A stretch of DNA of 64,000 nucleotides from positions 770,001 to 834,000 of the forward strand of contig NC_010125.1 in NCBI RefSeq assembly GCF_000067045.1, written 5' to 3'. Source of the stretch: Gluconacetobacter diazotrophicus PA1 5 (lineage in GTDB: Bacteria; Pseudomonadota; Alphaproteobacteria; Acetobacterales; Acetobacteraceae). The notes beneath the pieces were generated by a model. It did not search any database. It worked only from the letters and a program-made list of their open reading frames with translations, and was not told where the DNA came from. The position numbers and the translations under genes were made by a program. This document shows positions 18,836 through 28,169 of the stretch, piece by piece (the stretch's first letter is position 1; every line of letters starts with the position of its first letter).

Positions 18836-19393
18836 ATGGATGCCATGTCCAGACTCGATCCCACCCGACCGTTCCTGCCAGTCCGTATCGCGGTGCTGAC
18901 GGTTTCCGATACGCGCGTATTGGAAACCGACACCTCCGGCGCCCTGCTCGTGCAGCGTATCGCTGCCGCCGGCCATCACCTGGCCGACCGCGCCATCGAA
19001 CCGGACGATGCCGACCGCATCGCGGCCCGTCTGGCGGGCTGGATCGCCGATCCCGCGATCGACGCGGTCATTTCCACCGGCGGCACCGGCGTCACGGGCC
19101 GCGACGTGACGCCCGAAGCCTTCGAACGGGTGCTGGAAAAGCGGATCGAGGGCTTCGGTGAACTGTTCCGCATGCTGTCGTACCAGAAGATCGGGACGTC
19201 GACGATCCAGTCGCGCGCCCTGGCCGGGGTCGCCAACGGCACTTACCTGTTCGCGCTGCCGGGGTCGTCCGGCGCGGTGAAGGACGGGTGGGACGACATC
19301 CTGGTCTGGCAGTTGGACAGCCGCCACCGCCCCTGCAATTTCGTGGAACTGATGCCCCGCCTGCGGGAGCATCTGGAACCCGCTCACGATTGA
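18836..19393 (+). CDS. moaB: Molybdenum cofactor biosynthesis protein MoaB
   Basis: 185 residues of the MoaB/MogA fold. The molybdopterin-binding motif is [16 protein letters not shown], with [10 protein letters not shown]-type opening ([18 protein letters not shown]) and the closing [18 protein letters not shown]. Family members adenylylate molybdopterin or assist that step. Several starts are possible (TTG 18809, ATG 18836, ATG 18845); 18836 was chosen because a GGGGAA run lies immediately upstream, though the spacing is short. It lies 11 bases before the DJ-1-like gene and may be co-transcribed with it. Confidence 0.85.
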   Translation: MDAMSRLDPTRPFLPVRIAVLTVSDTRVLETDTSGALLVQRIAAAGHHLADRAIEPDDADRIAARLAGWIADPAIDAVISTGGTGVTGRDVTPEAFERVLEKRIEGFGELFRMLSYQKIGTSTIQSRALAGVANGTYLFALPGSSGAVKDGWDDILVWQLDSRHRPCNFVELMPRLREHLEPAHD

Positions 19394-19404
19394 AAGGTCA
19401 TGCG

Positions 19405-20001
19405 ATGACTGGCAATGCGATGACTGGCAAGAAGCTGCTTCTGCTGGCGGGCGATTACGTCGAAGATTACGAAATCATGGTGCCGTACCAGGCCCTGACG
19501 ATGCTGGGCTTCACGGTCGATGCGGTCTGCCCGGGCAAGCGGGCGGGCGATTACGTCCTGACCGCGATCCATGATTTCGAAGGGGCGCAGACCTACAGCG
19601 AAAAGCCCGGCCACCGCTTTACCCTGACGGCGGATTTCGAGCAGGTGAACGCGGCGGACTATGCGGGGCTGGTGGTCCCGGGCGGCCGCGCCCCGGAATA
19701 TCTGCGCCTGGACCCGCAGGTCATCGCCCTGGTCCGTGCTTTCTCCGACCGGCCGGTCGCCGCCATCTGCCATGGCGGCCAGTTGCTCGCCGCTGCCCGG
19801 GTCATCAGCGGGCGCACCGTCTCGGCCTATCCCGCCTGCCGGCCCGAAATCGAGCTGGCCGGCGGCGTCTATGCCGATATCGCGATCGATGACGCGGTGA
19901 CCGACGGATTGCTGGTCAGCGCGCCGGCCTGGCCGGCCCATCCCCGCTGGCTGGCCCAGTTCATCACGCTGCTGGGTGTCACCGTCAAACTCCCCGGATA
20001 A
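19405..20001 (+). CDS. DJ-1/PfpI-family protein
   Basis: A 198-residue class I glutamine-amidotransferase-like protein. The nucleophile elbow is [11 protein letters not shown] with the conserved cysteine, preceded by [12 protein letters not shown]. The start [13 protein letters not shown] gives the conserved glutamate. Family members act as glyoxalases/deglycases, chaperones or proteases. The ATG at 19405 has GAAAGG upstream; the next in-frame ATG ([10 protein letters not shown]) is a near repeat. Confidence 0.8.
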   Translation: MTGNAMTGKKLLLLAGDYVEDYEIMVPYQALTMLGFTVDAVCPGKRAGDYVLTAIHDFEGAQTYSEKPGHRFTLTADFEQVNAADYAGLVVPGGRAPEYLRLDPQVIALVRAFSDRPVAAICHGGQLLAAARVISGRTVSAYPACRPEIELAGGVYADIAIDDAVTDGLLVSAPAWPAHPRWLAQFITLLGVTVKLPG

Positions 20002-20012
20002 GAAGGATGGAT

Positions 20013-20040
20013 CGTGACGAGGCGATTCCACCTCGTCACG
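20013..20040. terminator. Hairpin between convergent genes
   Basis: CGTGACGAGG (20013-20022), an eight-base loop and CCTCGTCACG (20031-20040) form a perfect 10-bp stem between the DJ-1-like gene and the end of ahpF. It is placed as a shared terminator, although only a short T run follows on either strand. Confidence 0.6.
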
Positions 20041-20075
20041 TTCGGTCACGGCCGACGACGTTCTGGACCAGGCGG

Positions 20076-21632
20076 TCAGCCGGGCAGGCGGATAAGGTAG
20101 TCGAACGCGGCCAGCGCGGCCTTGGCCCCGTCCCCGATCGCGATGACGATCTGCTTGTACGGCGTGGTCGTCGCATCGCCCGCCGCGAAGATTCCGGGAA
20201 TCGACGTCATGCCCCGGCCATCGACGATAATTTCGCCGAACGCCGTACGCTCGATCGTGCCGCGAAGCCAATCGGTATTGGGAAGCAGTCCGATCTGGAC
20301 GAATACGCCGTCGACGTCCAGATACCGCGCGGTTCCGCTGCCGTCCTGAACGGTCAGGCCCGTCATCTTCGTGCCGTTGCCTTCGACCTTAGTGATCACG
20401 GCATTCGTCATGATGCTGACATTGGACAGGCTGCGAAGCTTGTCCTGCAGGAGCCTGTCCGCCCGCAGCGCCGGGTCGCGCTCCAGCAGCGTCACGTGGG
20501 AACTGATCCCGGCGAGGTCGATCGCGGCTTCGACGCCGCTATTGCCCCCTCCGGCGACCGCGACCGGCTTTCCCTTGAAGAAAGGACCGTCACAGTGCGG
20601 GCAGTAGGCCACCCCACGGGTGCGATACTCCTCCTCGCCGGGGACGTTGAGATGTCTCCAGTGCGCTCCGGTTGCAAGAATGATCGTGCGCGCCCGCAGG
20701 CTCGCCCCGCTCTCCAGCACGACGTGGTGGAGGGCGCCGGGCTGTGCTGCGGCATGCAACTCCCGCACCCGTTGCGCGGAAATGACCTCCACGTCGTATT
20801 GGCGCACATGCGCCTCCAGCGCGGCGGCCAGCTTCGGCCCCTCCGTTTCCCTGACCGAGATGAAATTCTCGATGCCGGCGGTGTCCATCACCTGGCCGCC
20901 GAACCGCTCGGCGATCAGGCCGGTACGCAGCCCCTTGCGCGCCGCATAGACCGCCGCCGCCGACCCGGCCGGACCCGCGCCCACGACCAGGATGTCGAAC
21001 GGGGCAAGATCCTTCAGCCGTTCCGCGATCCGTTTCGGTGCGTCGGCATCCAGCTTCGCCAGGATCTCCGCGACACCCATGCGGCCGGACCCGAAGGGCT
21101 GTCCGTTCAGGTACACCTGGGGGACGGACATGATGTTCTTGTCTTCGACCTCACGCTGGTACAGCGCGCCGTCGATCGTGATGTTGCTGATGTTCGGGTT
21201 CAGCACGCTCATCGCATTGAGCGCCTGCACGACATCCGGGCAGTTCTGGCAGGACAGCGAAACATAGGTTTCGAAACGATACGTGCCGCTCAGCGACCTG
21301 ATCTGGGCCGTAACGTCGTCCGGCAGTTTCGGCGCATGACCCCCGACCTGCAACAGCGCCAGAACCAGCGAGGTGAATTCATGTCCCATGGGAATGGCGG
21401 CGAACGCCACGCTGCCCGCTGCGTCCTCGCGCCGAATTACGAAGGATGGGCGCCGCGACGCCACGCCGTCCGTCGAGACGCGAATCTTGCCGGAAAGCGC
21501 GGCGATCTCGTGCAGCAATGCCGCCATGTCCCGGGCCGGAGCGCTGTCGTCGAGCGAGGCTTCGAGCACGATCGGATGTGCAAGATTGGCGAAATGGTCC
21601 TTGAGTTGTGACTTGATCGTATCCTGCAGCAT
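20076..21632 (-). CDS. ahpF: Alkyl hydroperoxide reductase subunit F
   Basis: A 518-residue flavoprotein that passes electrons from NAD(P)H to AhpC. In order: two N-terminal thioredoxin-like folds with the redox pair in [13 protein letters not shown], the FAD site [19 protein letters not shown], the thioredoxin-reductase-type [16 protein letters not shown], and the NAD site [17 protein letters not shown]. The C-terminus has the usual [20 protein letters not shown]. The ATG at 21632 was chosen; an upstream start at 21680 would add 16 unlike residues. It follows ahpC by about 70 bases. Confidence 0.95.
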   Translation of the reverse strand: MLQDTIKSQLKDHFANLAHPIVLEASLDDSAPARDMAALLHEIAALSGKIRVSTDGVASRRPSFVIRREDAAGSVAFAAIPMGHEFTSLVLALLQVGGHAPKLPDDVTAQIRSLSGTYRFETYVSLSCQNCPDVVQALNAMSVLNPNISNITIDGALYQREVEDKNIMSVPQVYLNGQPFGSGRMGVAEILAKLDADAPKRIAERLKDLAPFDILVVGAGPAGSAAAVYAARKGLRTGLIAERFGGQVMDTAGIENFISVRETEGPKLAAALEAHVRQYDVEVISAQRVRELHAAAQPGALHHVVLESGASLRARTIILATGAHWRHLNVPGEEEYRTRGVAYCPHCDGPFFKGKPVAVAGGGNSGVEAAIDLAGISSHVTLLERDPALRADRLLQDKLRSLSNVSIMTNAVITKVEGNGTKMTGLTVQDGSGTARYLDVDGVFVQIGLLPNTDWLRGTIERTAFGEIIVDGRGMTSIPGIFAAGDATTTPYKQIVIAIGDGAKAALAAFDYLIRLPG

Positions 21633-21668
21633 CGGGAGGATTCCGTATTCCAGTGAAGTGGGGCGGTT

Positions 21669-21689
21669 GCCCGGCCGCATGGGCCGGGC
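21669..21689 (-). other. Intercistronic hairpin between ahpC and ahpF
   Basis: GCCCGGCC, a five-base loop and GGCCGGGC form an 8-bp all-GC stem between ahpC and ahpF. Such hairpins often protect the upstream message or attenuate readthrough, which would fit a need for more AhpC than AhpF. Confidence 0.5.
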
Positions 21690-21701
21690 CTGTGGCTGGG
21701 G

Positions 21702-22265
21702 TCAGATCTTGCCGATCAGATCCAGGGACGGGGTCAGGGTCGCGCCGTCCTCCTTCCACTTGGCGGGGCAGACTTCGCCGGGATGAGCAGCGATGTATTG
21801 GGCGGCCTTGATCTTGTCGATCAGGCTTTCGGCCGTCCGGCCGACGCCTTCGGCGGTGATTTCCATATATTGCACCCGCCCCTGCGGATCGATCAGGAAG
21901 GTGCCGCGGTTCGCGACGCCGGCGTCCTCGACCAGCACGCCGAAATTGCGGGAGATCGCGCCCGTGGGGTCGCCAAGCATGACGTAGCGGATCTTGCCGA
22001 TCGCCGGCGACGTGTCATGCCAGGCCTTGTGCGTGAAATGCTTGTCGGTGGAAACGGCGTAGATCTCGACGCCCAGATCCTGGAAAGTGGCGTAATGATC
22101 GGCCATATCTTCCAGTTCTGTCGGGCAGACGAAGGTGAAATCCGCCGGATAGAAGAAAAAGACGGCCCATTTTCCCCTCACATCCTGGTCCGATACCTTG
22201 ATAAATTCGCCGTTATGGAAGGCATCGGTGCTGAATGACTTCAGTTCGGAGTTTATCGTCGTCAT
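21702..22265 (-). CDS. ahpC: Peroxiredoxin AhpC
   Basis: A 187-residue typical 2-Cys peroxiredoxin. The peroxidatic cysteine is in FFYPADFTFVCPTELED and the resolving cysteine in HPGEVCPAKW near the C-terminus. It reduces hydrogen peroxide and organic hydroperoxides, recharged by AhpF. The ATG at 22265 has AGAAGGAC just upstream. It is divergent from oxyR across 129 bases and should be activated by it. Confidence 0.96.
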   Translation of the reverse strand: MTTINSELKSFSTDAFHNGEFIKVSDQDVRGKWAVFFFYPADFTFVCPTELEDMADHYATFQDLGVEIYAVSTDKHFTHKAWHDTSPAIGKIRYVMLGDPTGAISRNFGVLVEDAGVANRGTFLIDPQGRVQYMEITAEGVGRTAESLIDKIKAAQYIAAHPGEVCPAKWKEDGATLTPSLDLIGKI

Positions 22266-22394
22266 AAGTTCTGTCCTTCTGTGCGTTGATGACAGAACGG
22301 GTGTCCGACAAATTTCCCTCGGGCGGAAATCGTTTGTCCCGATGGGAATTATAGGTAAAACCATTTTATGGGATTGGATTGAGCGATCGTACTT
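22266..22394. promoter_or_regulatory. oxyR-ahpC divergent promoter region
   Basis: This 129-base spacer must hold both promoters and the OxyR operator. The segment around 22346-22370 (AATTATAGGTAAAACCATTT) contains an ATAG half-site and dyad-like AT-rich spacing as in OxyR boxes, but it is not a perfect match, so the exact operator is uncertain. Confidence 0.5.
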
Positions 22395-23342
22395 ATGGAA
22401 AAGACCTACACTCCCCTGTCTGGCCTGTCGCTGCGCGACATCGAATATGCCGTGGCCGTCGATGATCTGCGAAACTTCTCCCGCGCCGCCGAACGATGTG
22501 GCGTCAGCCAGGCGGGGCTGTCCGAGCAGATCCGCAAGCTGGAAAATCTCCTGGGCGTCGTCTTGTTCGAACGTACGCGACGGCATGTGAAGCCGACACC
22601 GGAAGGTATACGGCTCCTGGAACGGGCAAGGGATGTCGTGACCGCCGCCCGGATGATGCTGGAGGCGGCGCACATGCAGTCCGGGCCGCTGAACGGAATC
22701 CTGCGCATCGGCGTGATCGCGACGCTGGGGCCCTACTACATTCCCAGCATGCTGCCGCTGCTGCGCAAGAGCTATCCTGATCTCAGGCTGCAGGTGACGG
22801 ACGGCCTGACCGGACCACTCCTGGCGAAGTTGCAGCAGGACGAGCTCGACCTTGTATTCGCGGCGCTGCCGGTTTCGGAAAAATCGTTCATGGATTGCGC
22901 CCTTTTCGAGGAACCGTTCGTCGCCGCCGTTCCGTCCGGCCATCCGCTTTCCCGCAAGCGGTCGCTGGCGACGCGTGACCTGGACGGGCCCGAACTCCTG
23001 CTGCTCGAAGACGGTCACTGCCTGCGCGACCAGGCGCTTGCGCTGTGCGGCCTGCCGACGCAGGCGCGCGCGCGGCAGCGGCTTGCGACCAGCCTGGAAA
23101 TGCTCTGGCACATGATCGGCGCCGGCGAGGGCCATTCCCTGATCCCCCATCTGGCGCTGCGCAATCGCGGCGAATGGCGCGGCCTCATCGCCGTCAGGCC
23201 CCTGGCGGATGCCAGCCGGACGATCGGCGCCGTCTGGCGCAAATCGGACCCGCGCGGGCCGGCCTTTGCCGAGCTTGGCGATTTCCTGCGCCGGCACGTT
23301 CCCGAAGGGTGCCGCCCGTGCCAGGACGGGCCGGAAGCATAG
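22395..23342 (+). CDS. oxyR: Peroxide-sensing regulator OxyR
   Basis: A 315-residue LysR-type regulator. The helix-turn-helix lies at about 17-75 (FSRAAERCGVSQAGLSEQIR). The OxyR redox motif GHCLRDQALALCG, with both sensing cysteines nine residues apart, separates it from other LysR proteins. The regulatory domain starts at LRIGVIATLGPYYIPSMLP. Divergent placement next to ahpC is the classical arrangement. Confidence 0.93.
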   Translation: MEKTYTPLSGLSLRDIEYAVAVDDLRNFSRAAERCGVSQAGLSEQIRKLENLLGVVLFERTRRHVKPTPEGIRLLERARDVVTAARMMLEAAHMQSGPLNGILRIGVIATLGPYYIPSMLPLLRKSYPDLRLQVTDGLTGPLLAKLQQDELDLVFAALPVSEKSFMDCALFEEPFVAAVPSGHPLSRKRSLATRDLDGPELLLLEDGHCLRDQALALCGLPTQARARQRLATSLEMLWHMIGAGEGHSLIPHLALRNRGEWRGLIAVRPLADASRTIGAVWRKSDPRGPAFAELGDFLRRHVPEGCRPCQDGPEA

Positions 23343-23505
23343 GTCGCGACGTGCCGCGTCCCTGACGATATTTTATCGATTCCATTGTGGAAAAGGAAAC
23401 CTGTTATCGGGTGTTCCTATCACGGAATTCGATACTATCTGTTTCCCGGCCGTCTCGGAAATCCGTATCCCGTTTCAGGTGCCTCATCAGGAAAGGATAC
23501 GAAAC

Positions 23506-23682
23506 ATGATGAAATCCACAAAGACTTCCGCGACCGCGATCGCCGTCGCGATCTCGTCCGCCCTGGCACTGTCCGCCTGTGCGGGCTCCGGCCTGCCGCA
23601 GTCCGACGGGCACGGTCCGGCCGGATATGATGCCGGCCTTGCCGGCAACGTCGCCACGATCCCCGACCGGGCGCTCTTCTAG
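23506..23682 (+). CDS. Small lipoprotein
   Basis: 58 residues, with AAAGGAT just upstream of ATG 23506. The signal is lysine-rich (MMKSTKTSATAIAVAISS), followed by the lipobox LSAC, so about 35 mature residues would be lipid-anchored. The remainder (AGSGLPQSDGHGPAGYDAGL) is glycine-rich and unlike any family I know. Confidence 0.6.
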   Translation: MMKSTKTSATAIAVAISSALALSACAGSGLPQSDGHGPAGYDAGLAGNVATIPDRALF

Positions 23683-23784
23683 AACCGGGCCGCGGCCATC
23701 ATTGGCATTGCCCGGAAGGTGTGCATCATGGGGGCAGGGGGTCGGCGCGCACGCCGCCGGCCCGTGTCATGGGAGAATTCCATT

Positions 23785-24414
23785 TTGCGCACCATCCGTC
23801 ATATCATGGCCCGCTCGGCGCTGGCCGTTGCCCTGGCCACCGGCTTCGCCTCGGTGCCCGCCCTGCACGACGTGGCGTTCGCCGCCGCGCCGGGGCCCAA
23901 TGACCCGCTGAAGCTGAAATCGGTGGTCGTGACCGGCAACAAGCAGGTCTCGACGGAGGACATCCTGGCCGCCGTTCCCTTCCATGTGGGGGACACCGTC
24001 ACCCGCAACCAGATCGCAGCCGCCATGCAGGACGTCATGGCCGTCTACCAGAAGAAGAATGTCGGCCTGAAACTGGGCGGCAGGACGAAATTCGCGGGCA
24101 AGGCGGTCTATGTCCAGTGGGTCATCGAGGAACAGGCCCCGGGAACCGAAACCGAAACCCATGTCGGCCTGGTCGTCGACAAGATCGTCTTCGAGGGCAA
24201 CAAGAAGGTTTCCACCGCCGACCTGACGGCGGCGACGGCCCTGCGTCCGGGTTCGGCGATCACCCAGGCCACGATGGCCGCCGATCAGGAAGCCGTCCAG
24301 AAGCTGTACCAGAAGCGTGATATCAGCGCGTCGGTCCAGGTCGTGCCGGCCCAGAAGCCGGGCGACAGCCACGTGACCCTGACCTATCAGATCAACGAAA
24401 AGGCGGGCGACTGA
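23785..24414 (+). CDS. Free-standing two-POTRA periplasmic protein
   Basis: About 209 residues with a signal peptide (ARSALAVALATGFASVPALH) and two tandem POTRA-like units. These begin LKLKSVVVTGNKQVSTEDIL and VVDKIVFEGNKKVSTADLTA, each followed by a helix pair and a closing strand. POTRA domains normally precede the barrel of BamA, TamA or two-partner secretion transporters; here no barrel follows. The start is uncertain: TTG 23785 has GGGAGA upstream, ATG 23728 has GGAAGG upstream and would add an arginine-rich leader, and ATG 23806 is also possible. Confidence 0.65.
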   Translation: MRTIRHIMARSALAVALATGFASVPALHDVAFAAAPGPNDPLKLKSVVVTGNKQVSTEDILAAVPFHVGDTVTRNQIAAAMQDVMAVYQKKNVGLKLGGRTKFAGKAVYVQWVIEEQAPGTETETHVGLVVDKIVFEGNKKVSTADLTAATALRPGSAITQATMAADQEAVQKLYQKRDISASVQVVPAQKPGDSHVTLTYQINEKAGD

Positions 24415-24420
24415 CCCGAA

Positions 24421-24443
24421 GGTCCCCGCCACCGGCGGGGACC
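24421..24443. terminator. Bidirectional hairpin between POTRA gene and folE
   Basis: GGTCCCCGCC (24421-24430), a three-base loop and GGCGGGGACC (24434-24443) form a perfect 10-bp stem between convergent genes. Poly-T tracts are lacking, so it may be a weak or Rho-assisted terminator. Confidence 0.6.
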
Positions 24444-24465
24444 ACCCACCCGGTCGAACGGGCGG

Positions 24466-25083
24466 TTATATATGGGTGGTGGCGGCCGAAGGCCGGTTCA
24501 GCATCGCCATCAGTTCGCGCCGCGTATCCGAATTGGTGCGGAATACCCCCAGCATGCGGCTGGTCACCATCGATACGCCGGGCCGATGCACCCCGCGCGT
24601 GGTCATGCATTGGTGCCCGGCCTCCAGGATCACCGCGACGCCATGCGGTTGCAGCACATCGTTGATCGTATTGGCGATCTGCGCCGTCAGGCGTTCCTGG
24701 ATCTGCAGCCGGCGGGAAAAGGCCTCGACCACCCGCGCCAGTTTCGAAATCCCCACCACCCGCTTGCCGGGCAGGTAGGCGACATGCGCGACGCCGATGA
24801 TCGGCACCATGTGGTGCTCGCAATGGCTTTCGAAACGGATGTCGCGCAGCAGCACGATCTCGTCGTAGTCATCGACTTCCGAGAAGGTGCGCGACAGGAT
24901 TTCGGACGGGTCCTCGGCATAGCCCTGGAAGAATTCCTCGTACGACCGCACTACGCGGCCCGGCGTATCGAGCAGCCCTTCGCGGGCGGGATCTTCGCCC
25001 GCCCAGCGTAGCAGGGTGCGGATCGCGTCTTCCGCCTCCTCGCGAGAGGGACGGGGCAGGGGAACCGTGTCGGTGGGGGTCAT
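24466..25083 (-). CDS. folE: GTP cyclohydrolase I
   Basis: 205 residues. FolE turns GTP into dihydroneopterin triphosphate, the first step of folate and pterin synthesis. The zinc ligands are in HCEHHMVP and in GHQCMTTRG, and [21 protein letters not shown] is the family signature. It belongs to the same pathway as folP at 59899 but lies far from it. The downstream end meets a strong hairpin. Confidence 0.95.
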   Translation of the reverse strand: MTPTDTVPLPRPSREEAEDAIRTLLRWAGEDPAREGLLDTPGRVVRSYEEFFQGYAEDPSEILSRTFSEVDDYDEIVLLRDIRFESHCEHHMVPIIGVAHVAYLPGKRVVGISKLARVVEAFSRRLQIQERLTAQIANTINDVLQPHGVAVILEAGHQCMTTRGVHRPGVSMVTSRMLGVFRTNSDTRRELMAMLNRPSAATTHI

Positions 25084-25120
25084 GAGCCTGTCTTGCTGGG
25101 GGCGTGCCGGAGCGGCGCCC

Positions 25121-25597
25121 TTAATGAATGATGGCGGGGTGGTACGGGCAATCCAGGCTGAACGGCGGAATCCGCACGTCGAACTGCTGGTGCGCCTGCG
25201 GGCGGATCATGTGGAACTGCCCGCGCATGAAGCCGGTGGGCGTCTGCAACGCCGCGCCGGATGTGTATTCGAAGGCCTGGCCGGGCTCCAGCACCGGCTG
25301 TTCGCCGACCACGCCGTCACCATGGACATGTTCCACCCGGCCGGTGGCGTCGGTGATTTCCCATGTGCGGCGCAGCAACTGGACCGTGTCGCTGCCGTGG
25401 TTCTCGATCCGGATGCGATAGGCCCAGGTGAAGCGGTGTTCCTCCGGCTGGGACTGGTCGTCCAGCCAGAAGGCCCGGACGACCACGCGGATCGCGCCGG
25501 TCGTCGCCTCGTAGCACGGGGCGCCGTCCATGGCCTCGGCCAGGGCGGCGTCCGGGTCGGGGTCCAGTCCGGGGGGCGGCGGTCTGTCTTGGGCCAT
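25121..25597 (-). CDS. apaG: ApaG domain protein
   Basis: A 158-residue cytosolic protein. After a 25-residue proline/aspartate-rich lead comes the ApaG fibronectin-III-like domain, with [37 protein letters not shown] and [10 protein letters not shown]. The function of ApaG is unsettled; it was linked to divalent cation and Ap4A phenotypes. It is transcribed between metZ (19 bases upstream) and folE (37 bases downstream), so the three probably form an operon. Confidence 0.85.
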   Translation of the reverse strand: MAQDRPPPPGLDPDPDAALAEAMDGAPCYEATTGAIRVVVRAFWLDDQSQPEEHRFTWAYRIRIENHGSDTVQLLRRTWEITDATGRVEHVHGDGVVGEQPVLEPGQAFEYTSGAALQTPTGFMRGQFHMIRPQAHQQFDVRIPPFSLDCPYHPAIIH

Positions 25598-25615
25598 GGC
25601 GCGTTCCTGCCTGCG

Positions 25616-26821
25616 TCAGCGTGACCGAAGGGCGGCCAGCCCGCGATCCAGATCATCCTTCAGATCGGCGCTGTCTTCCAGACCCACCGAAAAGCGGATC
25701 ACGCCGTCGGTGATGCCCAGTCGTGCCCGTTCCTCGGCGCCGATCTTCATGTGCGTGGTGGTGGCCGGGTGCGTCACCATCGATCGCGCATCACCCAGAT
25801 TGTTGGAAATCGCGATCAGCCGCAACGCGTTCATGAAGGCGAAGGCGCCCGCCTTGCCGCCCGCGACCTCGAAGGCGACCAGGGTGGAGGCGCCGCTCAT
25901 CTGCGCCTGCGCCAGCGCGTATTGCGGATGGTCGGGCCGGTCGGGATAGAACACCCGCGTCACCCCCTCGGCGCCGGCCAGGTGATCGGCGACGGCGGCG
26001 GCGTTGTCGGTCATTGCCCGGACGCGCAGGGCCAGCGTCTCCAGCCCCTTCAGCATCACCCAGGCATTGAACGGCGACAGGGCGTCGCCGGTATGCGGGG
26101 TGAAGGGCTGCAGGGTATCGGTGATCCAGTCCTTGCGGCCCAGCACCGCGCCGCCCAGGACGCGCCCCTGGCCGTCGATATGCTTGGTGCAGGAATACAC
26201 GACGACATCCGCCCCCAGTTCCAGCGGCTTCTGCAGCAGCGGGGTCGCGAAAACATTGTCGACCACCACCAGGGCTCCGGCCCAGTGCGCCAGGTCGGAA
26301 ATGGCGCGGATGTCCAGGATGTCCAGCATCGGGTTCGACGGGCTTTCCAGCAGGACCGCCGCCGTGGGCCGCGCCAGGGCTTCCGCCCACGCGTCCATGT
26401 CGCCCCCGTCCACGAACACCGTTTCCACCCCGTAGCGCGGCAGCAGGTTGGCGACGATCCAGTGGCACGACCCGAACAGCGCGCGCGACGCCACCACCCG
26501 GTCCCCGGCCTTGACGTGCGACAGCAGCGCGGACGACACCGCCCCCATGCCCGTCGAGGTCGCGATGCAGGCCTCGGCCCCTTCCAGGTCCGCCAGGCGC
26601 TTCTCCAGCGCCTCGACGGTGGGGTTGCCGAACCGGCTGTACTGATAATGCGTCACGTCGCCGGTGAAGGTCGCCTCGGCCTGTTCGGCATTGTCGTAGA
26701 CGAAGCCCGATGTCAGGAACATCGCCTCGCTCGTCTCGCCGAACGGGGTGCGCTCGACGCCGGAATGCAGCAGGCGGGTCGCGGGGCGGTAGGCTCGGTC
26801 GGTCGAATCGTTGCTCATCAT
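25616..26821 (-). CDS. metZ: O-succinylhomoserine sulfhydrylase
   Basis: A 401-residue PLP enzyme of the Cys/Met metabolism family, making homocysteine from an acylated homoserine and sulfide. The PLP lysine is in VVVYSCTKHIDGQGR; the substrate and cofactor sites show YSRFGNPTVEALEKRLADLE and the closing VIRFSVGLEDSADLKDDL. MetZ is the likely member, although MetY or MetC-like roles cannot be excluded. The ATG at 26821 has GGGAGCTC upstream. A SAM-II riboswitch lies in its leader, as expected for methionine genes in this class. Confidence 0.88.
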   Translation of the reverse strand: MMSNDSTDRAYRPATRLLHSGVERTPFGETSEAMFLTSGFVYDNAEQAEATFTGDVTHYQYSRFGNPTVEALEKRLADLEGAEACIATSTGMGAVSSALLSHVKAGDRVVASRALFGSCHWIVANLLPRYGVETVFVDGGDMDAWAEALARPTAAVLLESPSNPMLDILDIRAISDLAHWAGALVVVDNVFATPLLQKPLELGADVVVYSCTKHIDGQGRVLGGAVLGRKDWITDTLQPFTPHTGDALSPFNAWVMLKGLETLALRVRAMTDNAAAVADHLAGAEGVTRVFYPDRPDHPQYALAQAQMSGASTLVAFEVAGGKAGAFAFMNALRLIAISNNLGDARSMVTHPATTTHMKIGAEERARLGITDGVIRFSVGLEDSADLKDDLDRGLAALRSR

Positions 26822-26954
26822 GAGCTCCCGGAACAGAATCGTCAGAAAGGCCGGGCCTCGGGGCATCCGGTGTCGAACCGATCCGGCGGCCCCGCGTCCC
26901 GACGCGAAAATCCGACCGTGGAAACCGTGACGCCCGCGGATTCTGGCGGAAGTC

Positions 26955-27013
26955 AGGCCTCTTTAGCGCGTCTGTTTAACCTCGTCGCAAGCCGGCCGAT
27001 CCAAATCACGAGG
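26955..27013 (-). ncRNA. SAM-II riboswitch (metA motif)
   Basis: On the minus strand the blocks are GTGATTTGG, then CCGGCTTGC, GTTAAA and GCTAAAGAGGC in this order and tight spacing. These match the conserved elements of the SAM-II pseudoknot riboswitch known from alphaproteobacterial methionine genes. It ends about 130 bases before metZ. SAM binding folds the pseudoknot; in this class that usually hides the start site or favours termination. The long gap to the start suggests action on transcription, but I see no clear terminator. Confidence 0.82.
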
Positions 27014-27155
27014 GCCCGCCGAACCCCAGGCCCGCCGGACGACAGGGTTATCGCGGATCGGGGCGCCGCTCGTCAACCATCGCCGCCCCGCGCGGTCGAC
27101 GGCGGCGGAACGGATTGCATCGTCCGGCTCGCTGGGCTATAGGGGCCGCTGCGCC

Positions 27156-27229
27156 GCGGGTGTAGTTCAATGGTAGAACGGCAGCTTCCCAAGCTGCATA
27201 CGAGGGTTCGATTCCCTTCACCCGCTCCA
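27156..27229 (+). tRNA. tRNA-Gly (anticodon CCC)
   Basis: A full cloverleaf: acceptor GCGGGTG/CACCCGC, a D arm with AGTTCAATGGTAGAAC, anticodon stem GCAGC/GCTGC with loop TTCCCAA (anticodon CCC), and a T arm GGGTTCGATTCCC. The CCA end is encoded. It lies 150 bases from the riboswitch, on the opposite strand. Confidence 0.93.
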
Positions 27230-27261
27230 CGCACTCCCCCGTCTTTCCTGTGTCGGCCCCG

Positions 27262-27834
27262 TTACTGCGGCGGCGGTGCCTTGTGGTGCTGGGCCTGGTA
27301 GTGTTCGATCGACTGGCGCAGATCGTCGGCGGGCGGGGCGGGCATGGTGTCGCGATAGGTCGTGCCGTTCCACACCCAGCGATCGGTCCCGTTGATGATC
27401 AGGTCGTGCATCCCGCCATGCGTGCGGCGCGACAGCGAAACCGGGCCGCTGACCGAATCCAGGACCTTGATCCAGTCCTGCTTGTCCTTGCGCAGATAGA
27501 CCGACGTCGAACAGCCCGCCGATCCGCACAGGTCGGCCGACTGCAACTGCACGAACAGCGCGCTGTCCCCCGCCCGGGTCGACAGGGGGGCCGACCCGAC
27601 CAGCACCACGGGCGTATTCCCGCGCCGGGCCGCCGCCGCCAGGTCGCCCGCGTTCAGCAGCCGCGCCGCCCGGTCCAGCACGCTGTCCGGCTGTTGCGTC
27701 AGCGTGACGGGGCCGCCCATCGTGGCGGGATGCGACGGGTGACGTGGCGCGGCGCCCCGCGCGGGGCCGAGCGCCAGCATCGGCATGATGACCGGCAGGA
27801 GAAGGGGCAGGATATGACGAGGCGGGCGGTTCAT
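27262..27834 (-). CDS. Exported protein of unknown function
   Basis: 190 residues from ATG 27834 with a signal peptide (MNRPPRHILPLLLPVIMPML, cleaved near GAA). The mature part has a two-cysteine segment (SADLCGSAGCSTSVYLRK) and a strand-rich end (GGMHDLIINGTDRWVWNG). I do not recognise the family. It is divergent from the small DUF1653 gene. Confidence 0.6.
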   Translation of the reverse strand: MNRPPRHILPLLLPVIMPMLALGPARGAAPRHPSHPATMGGPVTLTQQPDSVLDRAARLLNAGDLAAAARRGNTPVVLVGSAPLSTRAGDSALFVQLQSADLCGSAGCSTSVYLRKDKQDWIKVLDSVSGPVSLSRRTHGGMHDLIINGTDRWVWNGTTYRDTMPAPPADDLRQSIEHYQAQHHKAPPPQ

Positions 27835-27914
27835 GCGATGAGGTTCCGTCGGTTCGCGTGGGCGCTGGCTCGGGGTCCCGGAGCCGAATCCGGGCAGGAC
27901 AAGGGTAGTAACGC

Positions 27915-28121
27915 ATGAACGAGACCGAAAGGACACGGCCGGGCCTGTATCGGCATTACAAGGGCGGCCTGTACACGCTGATCTGCGTCGGCCGGCACTC
28001 GGAAACCGAGGAATGGCTGGTGACCTATCGCAGCGAGGCCCGTGGCGATTACTGGGTCCGGCCCCTGGCCATGTGGGTCGAGGACGTCGATGGCGTTCCC
28101 CGCTTCAGCCCCCTGTCCTGA
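27915..28121 (+). CDS. DUF1653 protein
   Basis: A 68-residue protein with the compact pattern of DUF1653: GLYRHYKGGLYTLICVGRHS, then EEWLVTYRS and a closing FSPL. This small SH3-like domain is widespread in bacteria and has no known function. It precedes the adenosine deaminase by 48 bases. Confidence 0.75.
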   Translation: MNETERTRPGLYRHYKGGLYTLICVGRHSETEEWLVTYRSEARGDYWVRPLAMWVEDVDGVPRFSPLS

Positions 28122-28169
28122 CATGTGGCGGCTGTTGCGTTTTGGAATCGGTCACCGCACCATCGCCGC

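Noticed and set aside
20007-21611. 534-residue plus-strand frame opposite ahpF
   Set aside because: Antisense frame; ahpF motifs are complete on the minus strand.
22266-23297. Upstream extension of ahpC by more than 300 residues
   Set aside because: It would read antisense through oxyR; the ATG at 22265 has a good ribosome-binding site and gives the standard AhpC length.
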